Shown in pieces: positions 45,625-64,000 of a stretch of 64,000 bases of DNA. Under the pieces are notes generated by a model that did not search any database, had not been told where the DNA came from, and saw only the letters and a list, made by a program, of their open reading frames with translations. A program made the translations under genes and the position numbers. Each line of letters opens with the position of its first letter. The first letter of the stretch is position 1. This stretch comes from Hypsibius dujardini (lineage: Eukaryota; Tardigrada; Eutardigrada; Parachela; Hypsibiidae): the NCBI GenBank assembly GCA_001579985.1, contig LRSR01009797.1, forward strand, positions 62,001-126,000. The letters run 5' to 3'.

Positions 45625-48265
45625 TGTTTTAACTCTATGTTACAAAAACGAAATTGTTTGTTTTATATGAACAGGTCTGAAAACGTGTGCCTGAAGATTA
45701 GTAAATTCACTTAATATGTACTCAACACTCACGTCTTTGTCGAGAACAAGGTTTTGTTGGTGCCGCCTAATCCGCATTATTATTGAGCGAGTTTGAGCAT
45801 CTCAAGAACTATTTCCTGGCATAATTACGTTTTCTCGACAGTGCATTTAAAAAAACTTTTGAATATTGAACCTTACGGTTGATTTCTATAGTCCGCACCT
45901 TTCATATATTTTCGAAAATCTGATCCAGTTGTTCTTCATATTGCAGTTAGTCCATTTCTTCTTGAAAAATAAGAGTTTTCCGTTTTCTATTGATGAGTTG
46001 TAAATGAGGATTCGAATTCAGGGAGCTGTTTGCATGAACTCAACCGACGCTACGTTGTTTCTTCTGTGTATCAATAACTAAGATATTATAATTAAAAACA
46101 CGCGGTGACATATTTCCGCAATGGTGATTGTTTTTCTGGGGATCACCTGATTGCATCCTTTTATGTGAGTTGATTGACTGTGCTTTGATTTGGCTAACCA
46201 ATTAAGATTCCTCGGATCAAGCAATCGACCAATCGGTTCATACACAGGACTGAACATCCACTAAATCCATGTCAGAGCGCTCCCTTTTTCCGTCAACAGC
46301 TCAGTAAGAATTATCGGTGTCAGAGCCGGAATTACTGGAGGATCTCTCTGTAATCCGTTTAAAAACTTTACTTTCTTGCGTCTTTGTGGCCCACGCTGCA
46401 AGCAAAAGCAACAAACTAATCAACGAAAGTCAGCTGATCTGCAAAACAGCCGCGAAAAATCAGAACTTTTATTTTTGTTTTTACAGCCACGGTTAAGTTA
46501 TCTGCTGTGAACTTTCTGTTATAAATTTCACAGTGGATCATAAGTTGCCCAATTACATTGCGTTAGCTCAAACTCCAAAAGGAAAAATACGTAAAATGCA
46601 TTAGGATAACTATTTAATACTCCAATTGCCTATTTTCAACTGATTTTTCAATTGATATTGCTGATTTTTCTGAAAAACACTTGTTACTGAACCGGTACTT
46701 CAGTCGAATTATATGCTTGTAGAATACGAATCCGTACTCTCCCCTTTTTTCATTGTTAATAGAAATTTCCTATTCGTTTTTCCTTCGTGCTTTTTTGTTC
46801 GCATTTGCTAAAAGCAGAACGTGTTCAGTCATTGAAGGAAAACTGTACAAAATAGCTCGGGTTTCCATACTGCGTGTCCCTGCTATAAATAATTATGGTC
46901 AAAGAGCAAAGCCCACCTGTTTCTTTGACACTCGTGTATAATGTTTCATTATATAATGTTGAATCGTCAACTGGTTAGTGTAACGTTATTAGAGACAACC
47001 GGTTGATACACTCCAACGCGCTTTGAGACGTGTATTTGTTGTGCTCAATGAAATAAATTCGATTCGGAGTTTCGTGCTTAAAGCACTTTTCACTTTATTG
47101 AAGCATCTTTCCACTGCAGAAAGCGCGAAGATTCCAACTGTTGTTCTTTGCTCTTGCTCACAACCTACCCTATTTTCAATTCCAACAATGGTGACTAATA
47201 GTTAGTTCTAACGTTCTCATTACGTGGATTAGTTTTCTGAGTGTACAGTCAGCCCCAAAAAAAACTCCGCTTGCACAACTTGCACAACTTGCACAACGAT
47301 CTCGGAAAACAAATAGTAGTTTACCTGTGTATAGGACTGCAACAACTGATGACTAAATCCCAGGGAAACTGCCCAAAGTAACCGAATTCGAGTTTTTATC
47401 AACTGGTTTTGCAGCTTTTCATGACTGCTGTTTTTTTCTGTTGTTGCTATCGCTCTTGATTGGTTGATTTAGTAAAATTTGATCTGAATATGATCAAAGG
47501 AGGCGAATTTCTCCTGAAGTAGCAATGGCAATTGATACTTTGCATCAGAAAGTTATGCAGAATTTTGGATTTTGATTGGTGTATTGAGGTTTAACGTTTT
47601 AAATTCTAGTTGTAAGTCTACTTTTCAAAATGTTTGTTACGTTTAAATTTGAATTTCGGTTCCAAATTTATTTTTCTCTCAAGGTTTGCAGTGTTCAAAT
47701 TTTCATTTCTTTCATTATATTTTTATTGCTTGCCTGTTTGCGTTTTGATTCGAAATATAATGTATGATTATGCATAAAGTATACACTGCATGTTTTGATT
47801 GGTCGCACAAAAAACGTGCAATTTAGGGCGGGGTTTTCGGTCTGTTTAAACAACAAACGTTACGTTAGCAGAGTTTTTCTTTGGGCTGACTGTACTCGTT
47901 GTTATCGCGCAGGGTTACTATTAAACCTGAGCAACTTGTTGTCCAGTGGCCGAGCTGGTTTTCGCTCGAAATTGGAGTAGCAACTTGTTAAACACAACCG
48001 TGTCGGATGTTTGTATACTTAATTAACAAGTATTAGTTGCAAATATTATTTAGAGGGATCAGCAAAAATCAGCAAAATTCTTGCTCTTCCTTTCGCCGAA
48101 CGAATCGGACACATGTAGCGTTCTCAATCCCTTGCATGGATTTCAGCACCAACACGCGCATCTTGTCCTAATTTGGATAAGCACCGTATGGTTTATTCCA
48201 TTTGCGTTTGAGGAGCGACAGTTTCATTTAACACAAAACCGAGCCTTGACCTGTTATGAAACAAC
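45625..48265 (+). repeat. Dispersed duplication, copy 2 (internally deleted)
   Basis: Matches 3426-7910 in the same orientation with a few percent divergence, but lacks two blocks. At about 46642 it skips the equivalent of 4443-5626 (including the gene B terminal exon), leaving a short filler ATTTTTCAATTGA. At about 47194 it skips the equivalent of 6166-6845. It therefore has no coding capacity of its own. Confidence 0.8.
47246..47892. mobile_element. MITE, second copy of the CAGTCAGCCC element
   Basis: Same ends, same TA flanks and same 647-bp length as 6891-7537, carried along in the duplication. Confidence 0.75.
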
Positions 48266-48344
48266 GCGTATTAGAAATCAGCGGTCATTTCTGTCACACA
48301 TGTTTGCCTTGAACTACCTAGGCTCATCATGGCGGTATACTAAT

Positions 48345-50130
48345 AGCTACAGTTGGTGCGCCTGTACCCACCCTGCCAGACTAGTACTTATATACATATA
48401 CTTATACTAATACTTATATACTAATACTTATGGCAGTAACAGATGTGTTTGTGCCTACTCTGCCTGACTTATACTTATACTTATATACTTATGATTATAC
48501 TTATAGCAGTATCTGCACCCACCCTACCTGACTCATACTTATACTTATATACTTATACTTACAATTATTCTTATAGGCGTAACAGGTGGGTCTGCACTCA
48601 CCCTGCCTGACGTATACTTATACTAATACTTTCATCAGGCTAATTTCCATCATCTGTACTTCATCGCTCGTCCGCCCGTTACCCACTTTTCGGTTCACTT
48701 GCCCGTCTTCCTTCTGTCAGTTCGTTAGACCGTCTGTCTGGTCATCTTCCATCTGACTATTCATTTTCTGCCCGTCCGCATACCAATGTAGCACACCCAA
48801 TTGGATAATTTTTTATGCAAAGACTCGCTAGTGGTAACGTTCGCTCGTTTTACGGAAATCCCGTTCTCGTTCCGATCAGCAAGATATATTAAAATTCAAG
48901 GATCATAGACTTGGGATACTTTATTATACGAATCTTATTTGCCTAATGAGCGATAATGGGGATCTTATAGAACGAATTCGCGTAAGCATAGCTAATCTCA
49001 CTCGCAGCAAAAATATTCACTAGGGTCGTGCATCTAGACAGACGAATAACGGATGGACGGATGAACGGTGTCCAAACAGATGAGCAAAGGAAAGACGTCA
49101 CAACCGAAAAACAAACGGGTGGATAAACCTTCGGACGAACGGACGGACGGAAAAGCGGGAAGGGATGGGATGGGAAACGGAAGACGGTCTGATCAACGGA
49201 TGACGAATGGATGGATGGATTGAATGCTTTGAGGAAGCCAACTTTTACAATTCAAATTATGAAGTAACAGTATAATTTTATTTGGCTACCGTGGAGTGGG
49301 GGAGAGCAACGGTCGATTCGTCATTGTATCCTACTGTTACTTCATGATTCGAATTGTAAAAGCTGGTTCACAACGTCTTCGTACTATTAATCATTCCGGA
49401 TTTATGGATTCATAATTATCAGTCAGCCATTCTGACAAATGTGCCCTCGGGCTTTAATCCATTTACCAGTCGTACAGTGCATCATTTATATTTACATTAC
49501 CCCATCCAACTGGGTTGTTACACAACCCATTAACCGAACTAAAACATTTTTAAAGATATTTTATCGAAGAGCATCAATATTTCTTTTCTTCAATTTAGCT
49601 GACCATCGGCATGTCCTTTCATTAATCCTTTGTCCTGCCATGTGTCGGTGGGTGAGGACTGGAGTTCGTTTGCCCCATTTTTTGCGACACGTCCCGTTCT
49701 CAGCCGGACTCTTGGTAGTCTTTCTACCGTTCACCGTATTAAAAACGTCTTTTCAGTATATAATTACTTGTTTTCATGCATTAGGGGCTTGTGACAGTAA
49801 CTTAGGTTTGTATTTACCGTAGACTATAAATGGTCCAGAGCCCCATTTACCGATAATAAGCAGCTGTTCCATGTAGCAAACTGTCGGGCAGATTTTCGAA
49901 CCGCTGAAGGTTACTTAGGTCACAGTTTTGGTGACTCTCGATTTCCCGATTGCTCACAGTCAGCAAGGATTGTCGATGGTATGTTAAAGTACAGTATAAA
50001 TATAAGTATAAGTATAGGCATATTAGTATAAGTACAAGCCAGGCAGGATGGGTGCAGACACACCTGTTATTATTATGTGTATAAGTATAAGTATAAGTAT
50101 GTAAGTATAAGTAAGTATATAAAAAATGGT
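48345..50130. mobile_element. Large imperfect fold-back element with ACTTAT arrays at both ends
   Basis: The left end has ACTTATA-type arrays interspersed with a recurring GTCTGCACCCACCCTGCCTGAC-like motif (48345-48640). The right end (49985-50130) has the complement: AGTATA arrays and GCAGGATGGGTGCAGACACA. Inside, the left flank (48650-48790) is rich in CGTC-type words and the right (49040-49220) in GGACGGAT-type words, again complementary. A 130-bp hairpin at about 49236-49365 lies near the centre. No transposase. Boundaries are approximate. Confidence 0.55.
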
Positions 50131-52960
50131 TCACGCGCGAAATGTCTCGTCCCAGAACTGGCCAGTGGTCCGAAAAATGAGCAACTAAAAGCCCGCACTA
50201 ATATAAAGTGAATTCTTTCAACGAGTAAAAAATACAGTCTCATTTCGAAATTACCGTCTCCCGTTTGAGGCCGCTGGTTACTCAACAGAAACCTTGCTGG
50301 GCTAAAAACTTGTTCCACTCTAGCCTTGGTTGCCGTTACATAGAGCACTTGCCGTACCATCATTCCTAACCGTTTGAAACGACTTTCGTTTTTCTTCCAC
50401 TAGAGCAGCGGGTTCTAATGATGTCTTCCAGACAGCATCGACAGGTCGTCCAGGTAAAGTTGTTCTTCAGCTTCGGCGTCTATCTAGTCTATCAAGGACT
50501 ATCTGGACACTTTGAGTAAACATTTTTGCAAACGGATTACAAAATCAAACTCTCAAAAACGTTGCACCCGTAACCAAAACCCTTGCTGGACGGATTTACA
50601 GCAATATATTTTGTGTATTGAACTGTGCCAAACTTAGCGGCCCAAGTTTGCGCCGCACTAATAAATTTGGCCGTATTTATTCTTCACAACCTCATGTGGG
50701 ACTAAGCTTGTCCTTTCTCACAAGCTGCGACACGTGGTCGCTATTGCGATTTGAGACGGTGTTCTTTCTTCATGATGTTAATTGATTGATTTCTTGAATT
50801 TCTCTCTTTTTCAAACAAAAAATTGTTATTCACCATTTCCAGTAGAAAATTGGTGAAAATAGTAGCATTGTTAGTGGCGGTAGCAGTAATTTAGTAGCAG
50901 TAGTAACAGTAGCAGCAGTAGTAGCAGTTTTTGTAGTATTAAGAGCAGTAGTATATTAATAATAATAGTATCAGTATTTACAGTAGAACTAGTAGTAATA
51001 GTAGCAGTAGGCTCAGTAGTACCAATAGACCTGTACGAGTAATAGTAATAGCATTTTGCAGTAAGGCCAGCGACAGCAAAAGCAGTAGACCAGTGGCGAG
51101 AGAGAAAATTTTTTTATTTACAGCATATAAGTGTTTTTTTTCAGGGCTTACGGTCGTTCTACATTCAAAGTGTATGCAAAATTGTGGATGAAAGCGCACA
51201 ACATTTCAGGTAATAGGAAATGCAAGAACTGAACTAGCTGGTTGCAATAAATTCATTACTGGGTTTATTTTCGTAGTCTTCAGCCGAATGTAGTTATCGA
51301 CGGCTTTCTATCGACATGAAGTCGAGGCATTCATTCGCAGTGAGCCTGAATTACTTGGCGCTACGTTTCCTTCACAAAATGAATTCAATGAGATTCTAAC
51401 CTACATTAAGAGACTAGACATTGCGAAGGGCTTCTCACATATACCCAGTGCTCGATGCAACGACTACAACTGTCTGTTTGTTTTCGTAATAGATGCCATC
51501 TGGGGGATCAATTTTGCTCATTGTGCAGCACCTGTTCAGGTATGTACCGTTTGCCTTTGAAGTTTACACTAGCATTTGCACGTTCGCAAATCTTTTTGTG
51601 AACTCGTGTCTAGTAGTTTTCGAGCTCGGACTTAGTGTTGCCACATTGTGGCGTTCATTATTATTGCATTCGAGCTTATCCTGCTTTTTGGTTCACCGTG
51701 TCGCTCGTGTGAGCATTGGTGTGTACTCTTTTGAGCGTTCTATGTGACGTTTGCAGTTGCATTAATTGTGGTGATAGGCGGGACATTCGTTTTATAATTC
51801 GTCTTTCTCATTGTTATGGGACTCACTCTGACGTTTATTCTGTTGTTCGCAGTGGCGTTCGGTGTTACTCGCGTTTCGATATTGTTTCACATGTGCTTTG
51901 TGCAGGTTGATCCTCTTTTACTACATCGTCTTTTATTTTATAGGTGAGCATTGAAGGGTATCCACACCTTAATCTTTCGCAGATCTGCCCACTTTAGCGA
52001 CACACAACCCCATTTACTGTGCGGAGCATTCCACACTTGCGGCGTTAGTCGGTGAGCCGGTCACCAAAAAAAGCTTACGGAACTGAGCCGTCCTGGTACA
52101 CCGGCAGAATCGCAGTCCATTCTGAGCATTCCCGGTATGTATATACAACTATGATGACAAGCAATTCCGGTAGAAATAGGTAAAAAAGATTGTGAGACCA
52201 GGCTTCAAGGGCGTGTTATGCTATAAGGTCTAAGCGTTGGTTTCGGATAGTGTGACGGTTCTATGTTTGCTTGCAATTAAACAATGTTTATTGATTGCTA
52301 AATTTACTGCGGTGATCAATATCCTATTTTAGCGAAAAGCTTCCATTAGCTCGACATCTCAATAATGGGCGGATTTGATCGCTAAACAACTTTTCCATCC
52401 TTTTAACCATTGAACGTTTTGTATCAAACAATGAAAACTCACACCATACGTACTAACAAACCCGATTATCATCACTCCACTCACCAAACAGCGTATTTAC
52501 ATCCTTTGTATCATTGAACCCTCGCATTATCCAGTTACTGTAACACCGAATCCGTCGTACTGTTGTGCCACTATACCATTTGTGCCACTCAACCGTCGAT
52601 CGACTGCACAACCAAACCATTCATACCTCCATTTACACCCTTCCGGCAACGAGCCTTTGTACCACTGAATTCTCAGTACCATGAAACTACTGTATCCCTG
52701 ACTCTTTAGCACGATCGTAGCATTGAATTCGTTATACCATCATATCATTGTACGATCAAACCATATTACCACTAATTTGCCACCACCATCACACCACTAT
52801 ACCCTTTGAACCATCGCACCATTGTGTCACGTGACTCATAGAGATCACGCTCACACATATTTTAGCTCTTTGGATCCATAAACCCAATTCTAATTGTTTT
52901 TTCATTGGTCGCTTCAAGTTTTTTGCATTGCAACCATTCATTGGCGTTGCCTGTTTTCAG
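50131..52960. other. Gene-free stretch with simple repeats
   Basis: I find no convincing gene. 50870-51060 is a degenerate AGT/AGC trinucleotide tract, and 52390-52830 is a degenerate array of ACCATT/CCACT-like words. Short plus-strand ORFs at 51493-51910 have no motif or splice support. Confidence 0.5.
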
Positions 52961-53156
52961 ATTTGAACGGTCTGTTTGAGGCAATGGCCAAGTCGTCAGC
53001 CGAGAATCTTTCTTTTGACGAAACAATCCAGTTTCGCTGCAACAAATATTTGGGTGCACGTCCTGCAAAAGAGCTCCTTCAACTGAGCGCCAACCAGACT
53101 GCATCAGCTTCAGCCTTAGACGGCGCGAGCGAGTCAGGCAAACTGATGTCACTCAG
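52961..53156 (+). CDS. Orphan exon-like segment, unknown product
   Basis: Bounded by a good acceptor (GTTGCCTGTTTTCAG) and donor (CTCAG/GTGGGT). The open frame includes LNGLFEAMAKSSAENLSFDE and KYLGARPAKELLQLSANQ. I found no partner exon on either side, so it may be a relic of a gene destroyed by the surrounding repeats or a chance ORF. Confidence 0.3.
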
Positions 53157-53559
53157 GTGGGTGATGCACCGCAAAGAATCCACGGCTCAGTCGAAGTCGG
53201 GTGATCCCCAAACGGGGCTGGGGGGAGAAACGCAATACTAAGTAACCCAGCACGAGTGTCAGCAAAACGCTAACAAGACTCGTCTTTCCACAACGCAAAC
53301 AAAACTAGTTCGGACTGAAAAGAGGACAATGCAGCCGACACGGTAGACTCCGCTAGAATAACATGTAACGCAGCGTCCACAATGAATAAAACACGAGTAA
53401 TCAAAATGCTGTTCCGGGGGGGGGGCCGTAAATAACAGAAATTATGTCACCAGTAGTATGAAAAGTGACTCGTTCAACTAAGGAAGAGAGGAGAATTGGA
53501 ATCTGAGTTGCTTCACGCTCGCGAGCACGTTTACGGGCGGCGCAAGCTTTGCCTTTCGA

Positions 53560-54900
53560 CGCATTACATGCTTAAAGGTTGGTATACCGTTGATGACAGT
53601 GAACTTATCGCATGGCCCAAGAGTTTTGTACCAACAACACCGACAAAAAACGGAAGTCGGTGTTCTGGGGAAATAGTCGAATAATTACGGGGAGTATTAC
53701 TGGGAGAAGTTTTGCAATCATCATAGCCCTCCACATGATCCAGCACATTTTCTGACAACACATGCCACAACACTTAAAAAATCCAATTTTATATAAAATA
53801 AAGGTTGCAGCTCCAGGAAAATCGAGTCCGCCTAAAGTTGCCAGACCAGTTTTCACAGCTTCCAACCAAGAGAAAGTGAGATTGACATTTTTTTCACTGT
53901 GAACTTCCTGAGTTGCATCTGATAACTAACTAGCAATGTGTTTTTGAACTAAACCTGACAATTTCGCTTCCAAATTCATAGCAAACTGCTTGGGGCTCTG
54001 GTATTTGGTAAAAAGCGATCGAGTATTATCCAACGTATACTGGTAGTATTTTAGAGAAAGCAAATGAGCAGCAAAAAGGGTATTGTGTAATTTTATCCAG
54101 CTCCATCATTCCATTCATAACTTGTCACGTTAAAATTATTAAAACCATTTGTCCAAAAGCAACTAGCGAAAGGTATCAAGCCAAGGGCGTTTTCTCCATT
54201 GGTATAATTCTTTTCTTCAACAGTCGTAATGGGCTGAATTCCGCAAGGAGTTTTGATCCCAAAAAATTGTGTCTAATTGATATGCGACGACGCAGAATAC
54301 TTGTGCGACCATGAATCTCCAGCGCAGAGCATGCAAGATAATTTAATATTTCAGCGGCAAGCAGAAGAAATTTTGTCGATAACGTAAATCCGTCTCGAAG
54401 TTTTTACTGTAAAATGCTGCAGTGATGCAACTCTAATTTCTGCATATTCTATTTTGACAATTTACCCATTTCATTTTTAATCCAGTTTAAGTGCAACTGC
54501 AAGTGATTATAGTAGTCAATGGGAAGTCGCTGAACTCCGTACATCCAGACAGTTTCATTTTCTATTTCGTTATAAGTGATGTCTTTAACGGTAAATTATT
54601 TAAACTGATCCCGGCGGCCTGAGAATTAGGCCTGCCACAATTCAAAAAGTGTTTGGGATAAGAGTCGATTTTGTACTGCAAATGAATGTTCAGCTGCTGA
54701 AGAATGGCAACGTAATTTTGAATATCACATGTTAATACGCCGCTTGAATCGAACCATAAATAAGTTTGGTTTTAATTTTCACAAACTAAAATTGCATCTT
54801 CGGAAACAATAATATACGCAATATGGCATTTTTATTATTATTTCATCAAACTTCAAATTATTTTTTTTAATCTCTCTTATTCCAGCTGTTGTTAGCTCAC
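53560..54900 (-). pseudogene. Decayed glycoprotein-like fossil
   Basis: The minus strand shows coding-like composition spread over all three frames, with scattered N-glycosylation sequons, a few Cys and a hydrophobic, probably membrane-spanning stretch near the 3' end. This is what a broken single-pass surface glycoprotein would look like. It could derive from a viral or retroelement envelope or from a host membrane protein; I cannot assign a family. It is clearly broken many times (more than five) and therefore old. No intact frame longer than about 90 codons remains. Confidence 0.35.
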
Positions 54901-55910
54901 TTTCTCGGACAAAGAATTTGAGTCAGATGCTCATCTGACTTGAATCTGTTAAGGAATCTGTCGGCCACCGACCGTTTGTAAGTTCCTTTTCTTTTATCTC
55001 TAAGGGAACGTTCAACAATTATGTCAAAGGATTTAGGGGGTACGTGTCAGCAATCGATGACGAGCTCTGACGTATAGGGGGTGAGGGTCTGTCCTTGAAT
55101 TAAGACAGCAATTTTAGATCTCAAAATTTTTTTAATCTTGAGAGTTTGAAAGAACGTGTTTTTTCAATAACATTTTATAGATCCGCATGCCATTATTCTT
55201 CCTTTCATTTGAGCATCATACTAGTACCGACAAAGGTTCCGATGGCGATGGTTCCGAGGAAATACGATACGAGGAGGCTCGGTCGACCGACATTCCCATC
55301 ATTACGAATCTAGACGCTTTTCTTCGTTCTAATTTTGAAAATTTGAAGGATAACTAAGTGTTATCGGTGCTGAACTTTTGTTACTAAAGCGGAAATTTAA
55401 GATTTTGGCGCACAGGCGGTTCCAACGGCGCTGAATCAGCGTCTGAAATTAAGGGGGGGGGTAAAAAAAACTGACGAACTCTGACGAAGGGGAGGTAGCG
55501 GTAAGGCCGCCTAATATCGAGCGATTACGTAATTGTTGAACGTTCCCTAACTCGACTACAGAGTAGGAACTAGTGAGCCTCTGTCCACAAACTATATAGC
55601 ACGACAGCTACACTGTTGCATGCATGGCTTCACCGACTGCATCCATTAAGGGCAATTAACCTTATCTTTTTTCATGTGTGCAAACCTTGACATACCTAAA
55701 AAAATGACTGCTCGACAGAAGAAACACGCTTGGGGCATTAACGAAAACCCGTCAAATTTGGAAAGCTAATATCTGGAAGCTGTAAGCAAATGTCTTTATA
55801 CAAATACCCAGAGGAAAGGTGATAGATTTCGAACGGCTATATATTCAACAAATTACCATTGCTTGTTCAAAGCCAAGACTTTGACCGAACTTGCAGGCAT
55901 ATCATTAGTA
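54901..55910. other. No supported feature
   Basis: AT-rich sequence with one G homopolymer at about 55453. No exon or paired repeat seen. Confidence 0.5.
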
Positions 55911-56264
55911 CTAAAGCGAATGGTGTACTATAAAATTCAGTTGTAAAAGTGACGAATGGACGTAGAACAACGAGACCAAGCGGTGATTCGGTAACGAATC
56001 AGTTCGTCTGCTTGTCACAGATAAAATAATAGATCCAGAACCAAAGGTAGGCCTTTCAAAGTCAAAGATTAGCTCCCACGGTCCAAGTTCTATCGACCGC
56101 ATGATTTTCTTTAGCGATGACATAAGTTGCTGGTAATCGACGCTGTTGGTGTTACTGTACCATAAATATTTTGCGTGCCTGAGAATTTCTCGTAGGAATG
56201 TCAACAATAAAACTACAGAATTCCTGAAAATATGAGAGGCTGAGTCCAAACAAAGCCAAACCAA
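55911..56264 (-). CDS. Unassigned ORF, possible exon
   Basis: A 117-codon frame with an acceptor-like CATATTTTCAG at its 5' part, then LLTFLREILRHAKYLWYS, RSIELGPWELIFDFERPTF and SLLQLNFIVHHSL-stop. No family recognised and no partner exon found. It lies just downstream of gene F on the same strand but is not needed for the gene F model. It could be a relic of the fossil region next door. Confidence 0.25.
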   Translation of the reverse strand: MVWLCLDSASHIFRNSVVLLLTFLREILRHAKYLWYSNTNSVDYQQLMSSLKKIMRSIELGPWELIFDFERPTFGSGSIILSVTSRRTDSLPNHRLVSLFYVHSSLLQLNFIVHHSL

Positions 56265-56552
56265 AACAAACTAAAGAAAAGTTAACTGAACGCTTCCCCG
56301 TTGATTGACACGTCAAAAGTATGTTCGAAAAAACGTGAATTTTTCAAATACTCTGTTTTGGCTCGTCAACCTCTCCCTTAGGAGAAATTCATGTTTAATT
56401 GAAATCACGAGGTCATACTTCATTTATTGTCCATTCTACGGATCATTTATTTAAAAAGTGTTGCATAAATTGTTAAAATCGATTGTCCATGCTTTTAACA
56501 CATGCAGTGGCTACCATTTTGTAGAAGTATTATTTATTTTCTCGCCGCGTGA

Positions 56553-62731
<6,179 letters not shown>

Positions 62732-64000
62732 ATTTTACAAAAAAGTTTTAGCCAAGCGGTATCGGACCATCAAACAATTGGTACAATTTTAGCAGTAAGA
62801 TAAAGTTAAAACATTGTGCCACCAGGACTTGTCTACGACGAGGTACTTCGTGTCTTTTTCTATGCTTTATGAGATTTAATTCGAGTACTTCAGTTGTACT
62901 AACCAGTTTTTCGTTGTGAGAGTGGATTTATCGTTCTAGTAGGCTTTCGCCTAACAAGTATTTCCAGTCGCCGACAGCGAAGCAGTTGTTGCATAAATCA
63001 GCTTCCACGTTCAAACCATCCTTTCTTGATTGCTGAGCATATATATAATTTCATATATTTTCATTCGTTACTCGTCAGTGGAAATCATTTGGATGACATT
63101 TTAAAATCTATGATGTGCAATAACCAAGCGGAAAATATAAAGTTCGACGGAATTGCACCAGACCCTTTTCGTTACTGAAATCTAAATCTCTTTCTTGTGA
63201 TTTAAGATATTCCAAGTCTACAAAACTGTAGAGAAAGAAACACACATCCAATTCATGTGCTAACAAATCATGATTTTTTCGGTTTTTATCTGATGAACAT
63301 ATAAATAGTAACGAAGAGAATCTTTGTCATAGCAAATTGCTTTTCCCACCAAAAAAATGTTCGAAGGCAAGTAGACAAGTTACCGCACGACAAAACTTTG
63401 CAGATATTTTTGTCTAGATTTGCCGCTAGTATTTAAAGTACCTCAAACGCAAACCCGCTCCTGCTGTTGGTTTTTACGCGTACTTCAAACTGTTTGCGAG
63501 ACTGTCATATCTAGCCAATTTGTCCATGATGTTTGATTCAATAAAAAACAAACTAGCCCTCTCGGCAACCAGGAAAGCTTCCAGTTTTTGCATGCTGATA
63601 AATTTCTAAAAGATTAAAGTCACCGTTGAGTATTTTAGACAGAGCAACATGCTGTGAATTAGCTACTTCGTATATCGCATTGTTCTGTGAATTCAATTAA
63701 ACAAAACGAAGACATGGATTCAGCAATTAAACTTGCCTTCTTCGACGCTAAGTAGGCAGGCATGAATTAACAGACTCATTTCACTAGATGTAAATTTCGT
63801 TACCGTTAATCGTGAAAAGCGAAAGAAAGACAGATAGGCTAAGGGATAGACAGACAATCATTTATGTTTGCTATTTGTCGAACGAAGATGAAACTGGTTG
63901 AGTAAAAAACGTGTTCCAATGAGTCACAAACAAAGAATGTCCAAGACGAGGTTCAATAGGTCCCGGCGGGCTTGTGCAACTGCGTGAGTAGATTTGACGT
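62732..64000. other. Gene F upstream region
   Basis: About 1.3 kb of AT-rich sequence to the window edge. No exon, repeat or clear core promoter recognised. Confidence 0.4.

Noticed and set aside
48345-48640. CRISPR-like spaced repeats
   Set aside because: Units are degenerate ACTTAT microsatellite with variable spacing in an animal genome; not a CRISPR array.

Overview
The window is metazoan nuclear DNA. Spliceosomal GT-AG introns (about 55 bp to 1.7 kb) interrupt almost every gene, and the recognisable families are animal ones: astacin metalloproteases, GH18 chitinase-like proteins, an animal haem peroxidase, a rhodopsin-type receptor fragment and maT/mariner transposons. Bulb-type lectin domains and astacins with an FxGD propeptide switch suggest an ecdysozoan-like invertebrate. 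A tardigrade is my guess, not something the sequence proves.

Layout. 0-5.3 kb: a head-to-head pair of secreted bulb-lectin genes (gene A on -, cut by the left edge; gene B on +). 3.4-20 kb: a repeat-rich stretch holding one copy of a 4.5-kb dispersed duplication, several MITEs of different TIR families, two fold-back elements, a broken receptor gene, unassigned coding-like exons and two maT-type mariners. 19.7-24 kb: a third lectin gene (C, -). 25.6-31.4 kb: gene D (-), an astacin protease fused through a Thr-rich linker to a GH18 domain. 32.0-34.9 kb: gene E (-), a GH18-only paralogue. 35.5-41.2 kb: an animal peroxidase gene (-) with many exons, some tiny, and several inactivating lesions. 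41.6-45.1 kb: two small secreted-protein genes (H, unknown; I, Tyr/Pro/Ser/Gln-rich repeats). 45.6-48.3 kb: the second, internally deleted copy of the duplication. 48.3-55 kb: repeats, one orphan exon and a decayed glycoprotein-like fossil. 56.6-62.7 kb: gene F (-), a second astacin-GH18 fusion.

The most striking content is the D/E/F family. I could reconstruct all three gene models exon by exon with consistent splice phases (688, 480 and 655 aa). In all three the GH18 catalytic signature DxxDxDxE is destroyed, differently each time, whereas both astacin domains keep every zinc ligand. These look like active proteases tethered to non-catalytic, probably chitin-binding GH18 domains.

How the genes may work together (inference): every recognisable host gene except the receptor fragment encodes a secreted protein. 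Lectins, dead chitinase folds, matrix-type proteases, a peroxidase and a Tyr-rich repeat protein are what one would expect of a chitinous extracellular matrix (cuticle, eggshell or adhesive) in which proteins are processed, bound to polysaccharide and oxidatively cross-linked.
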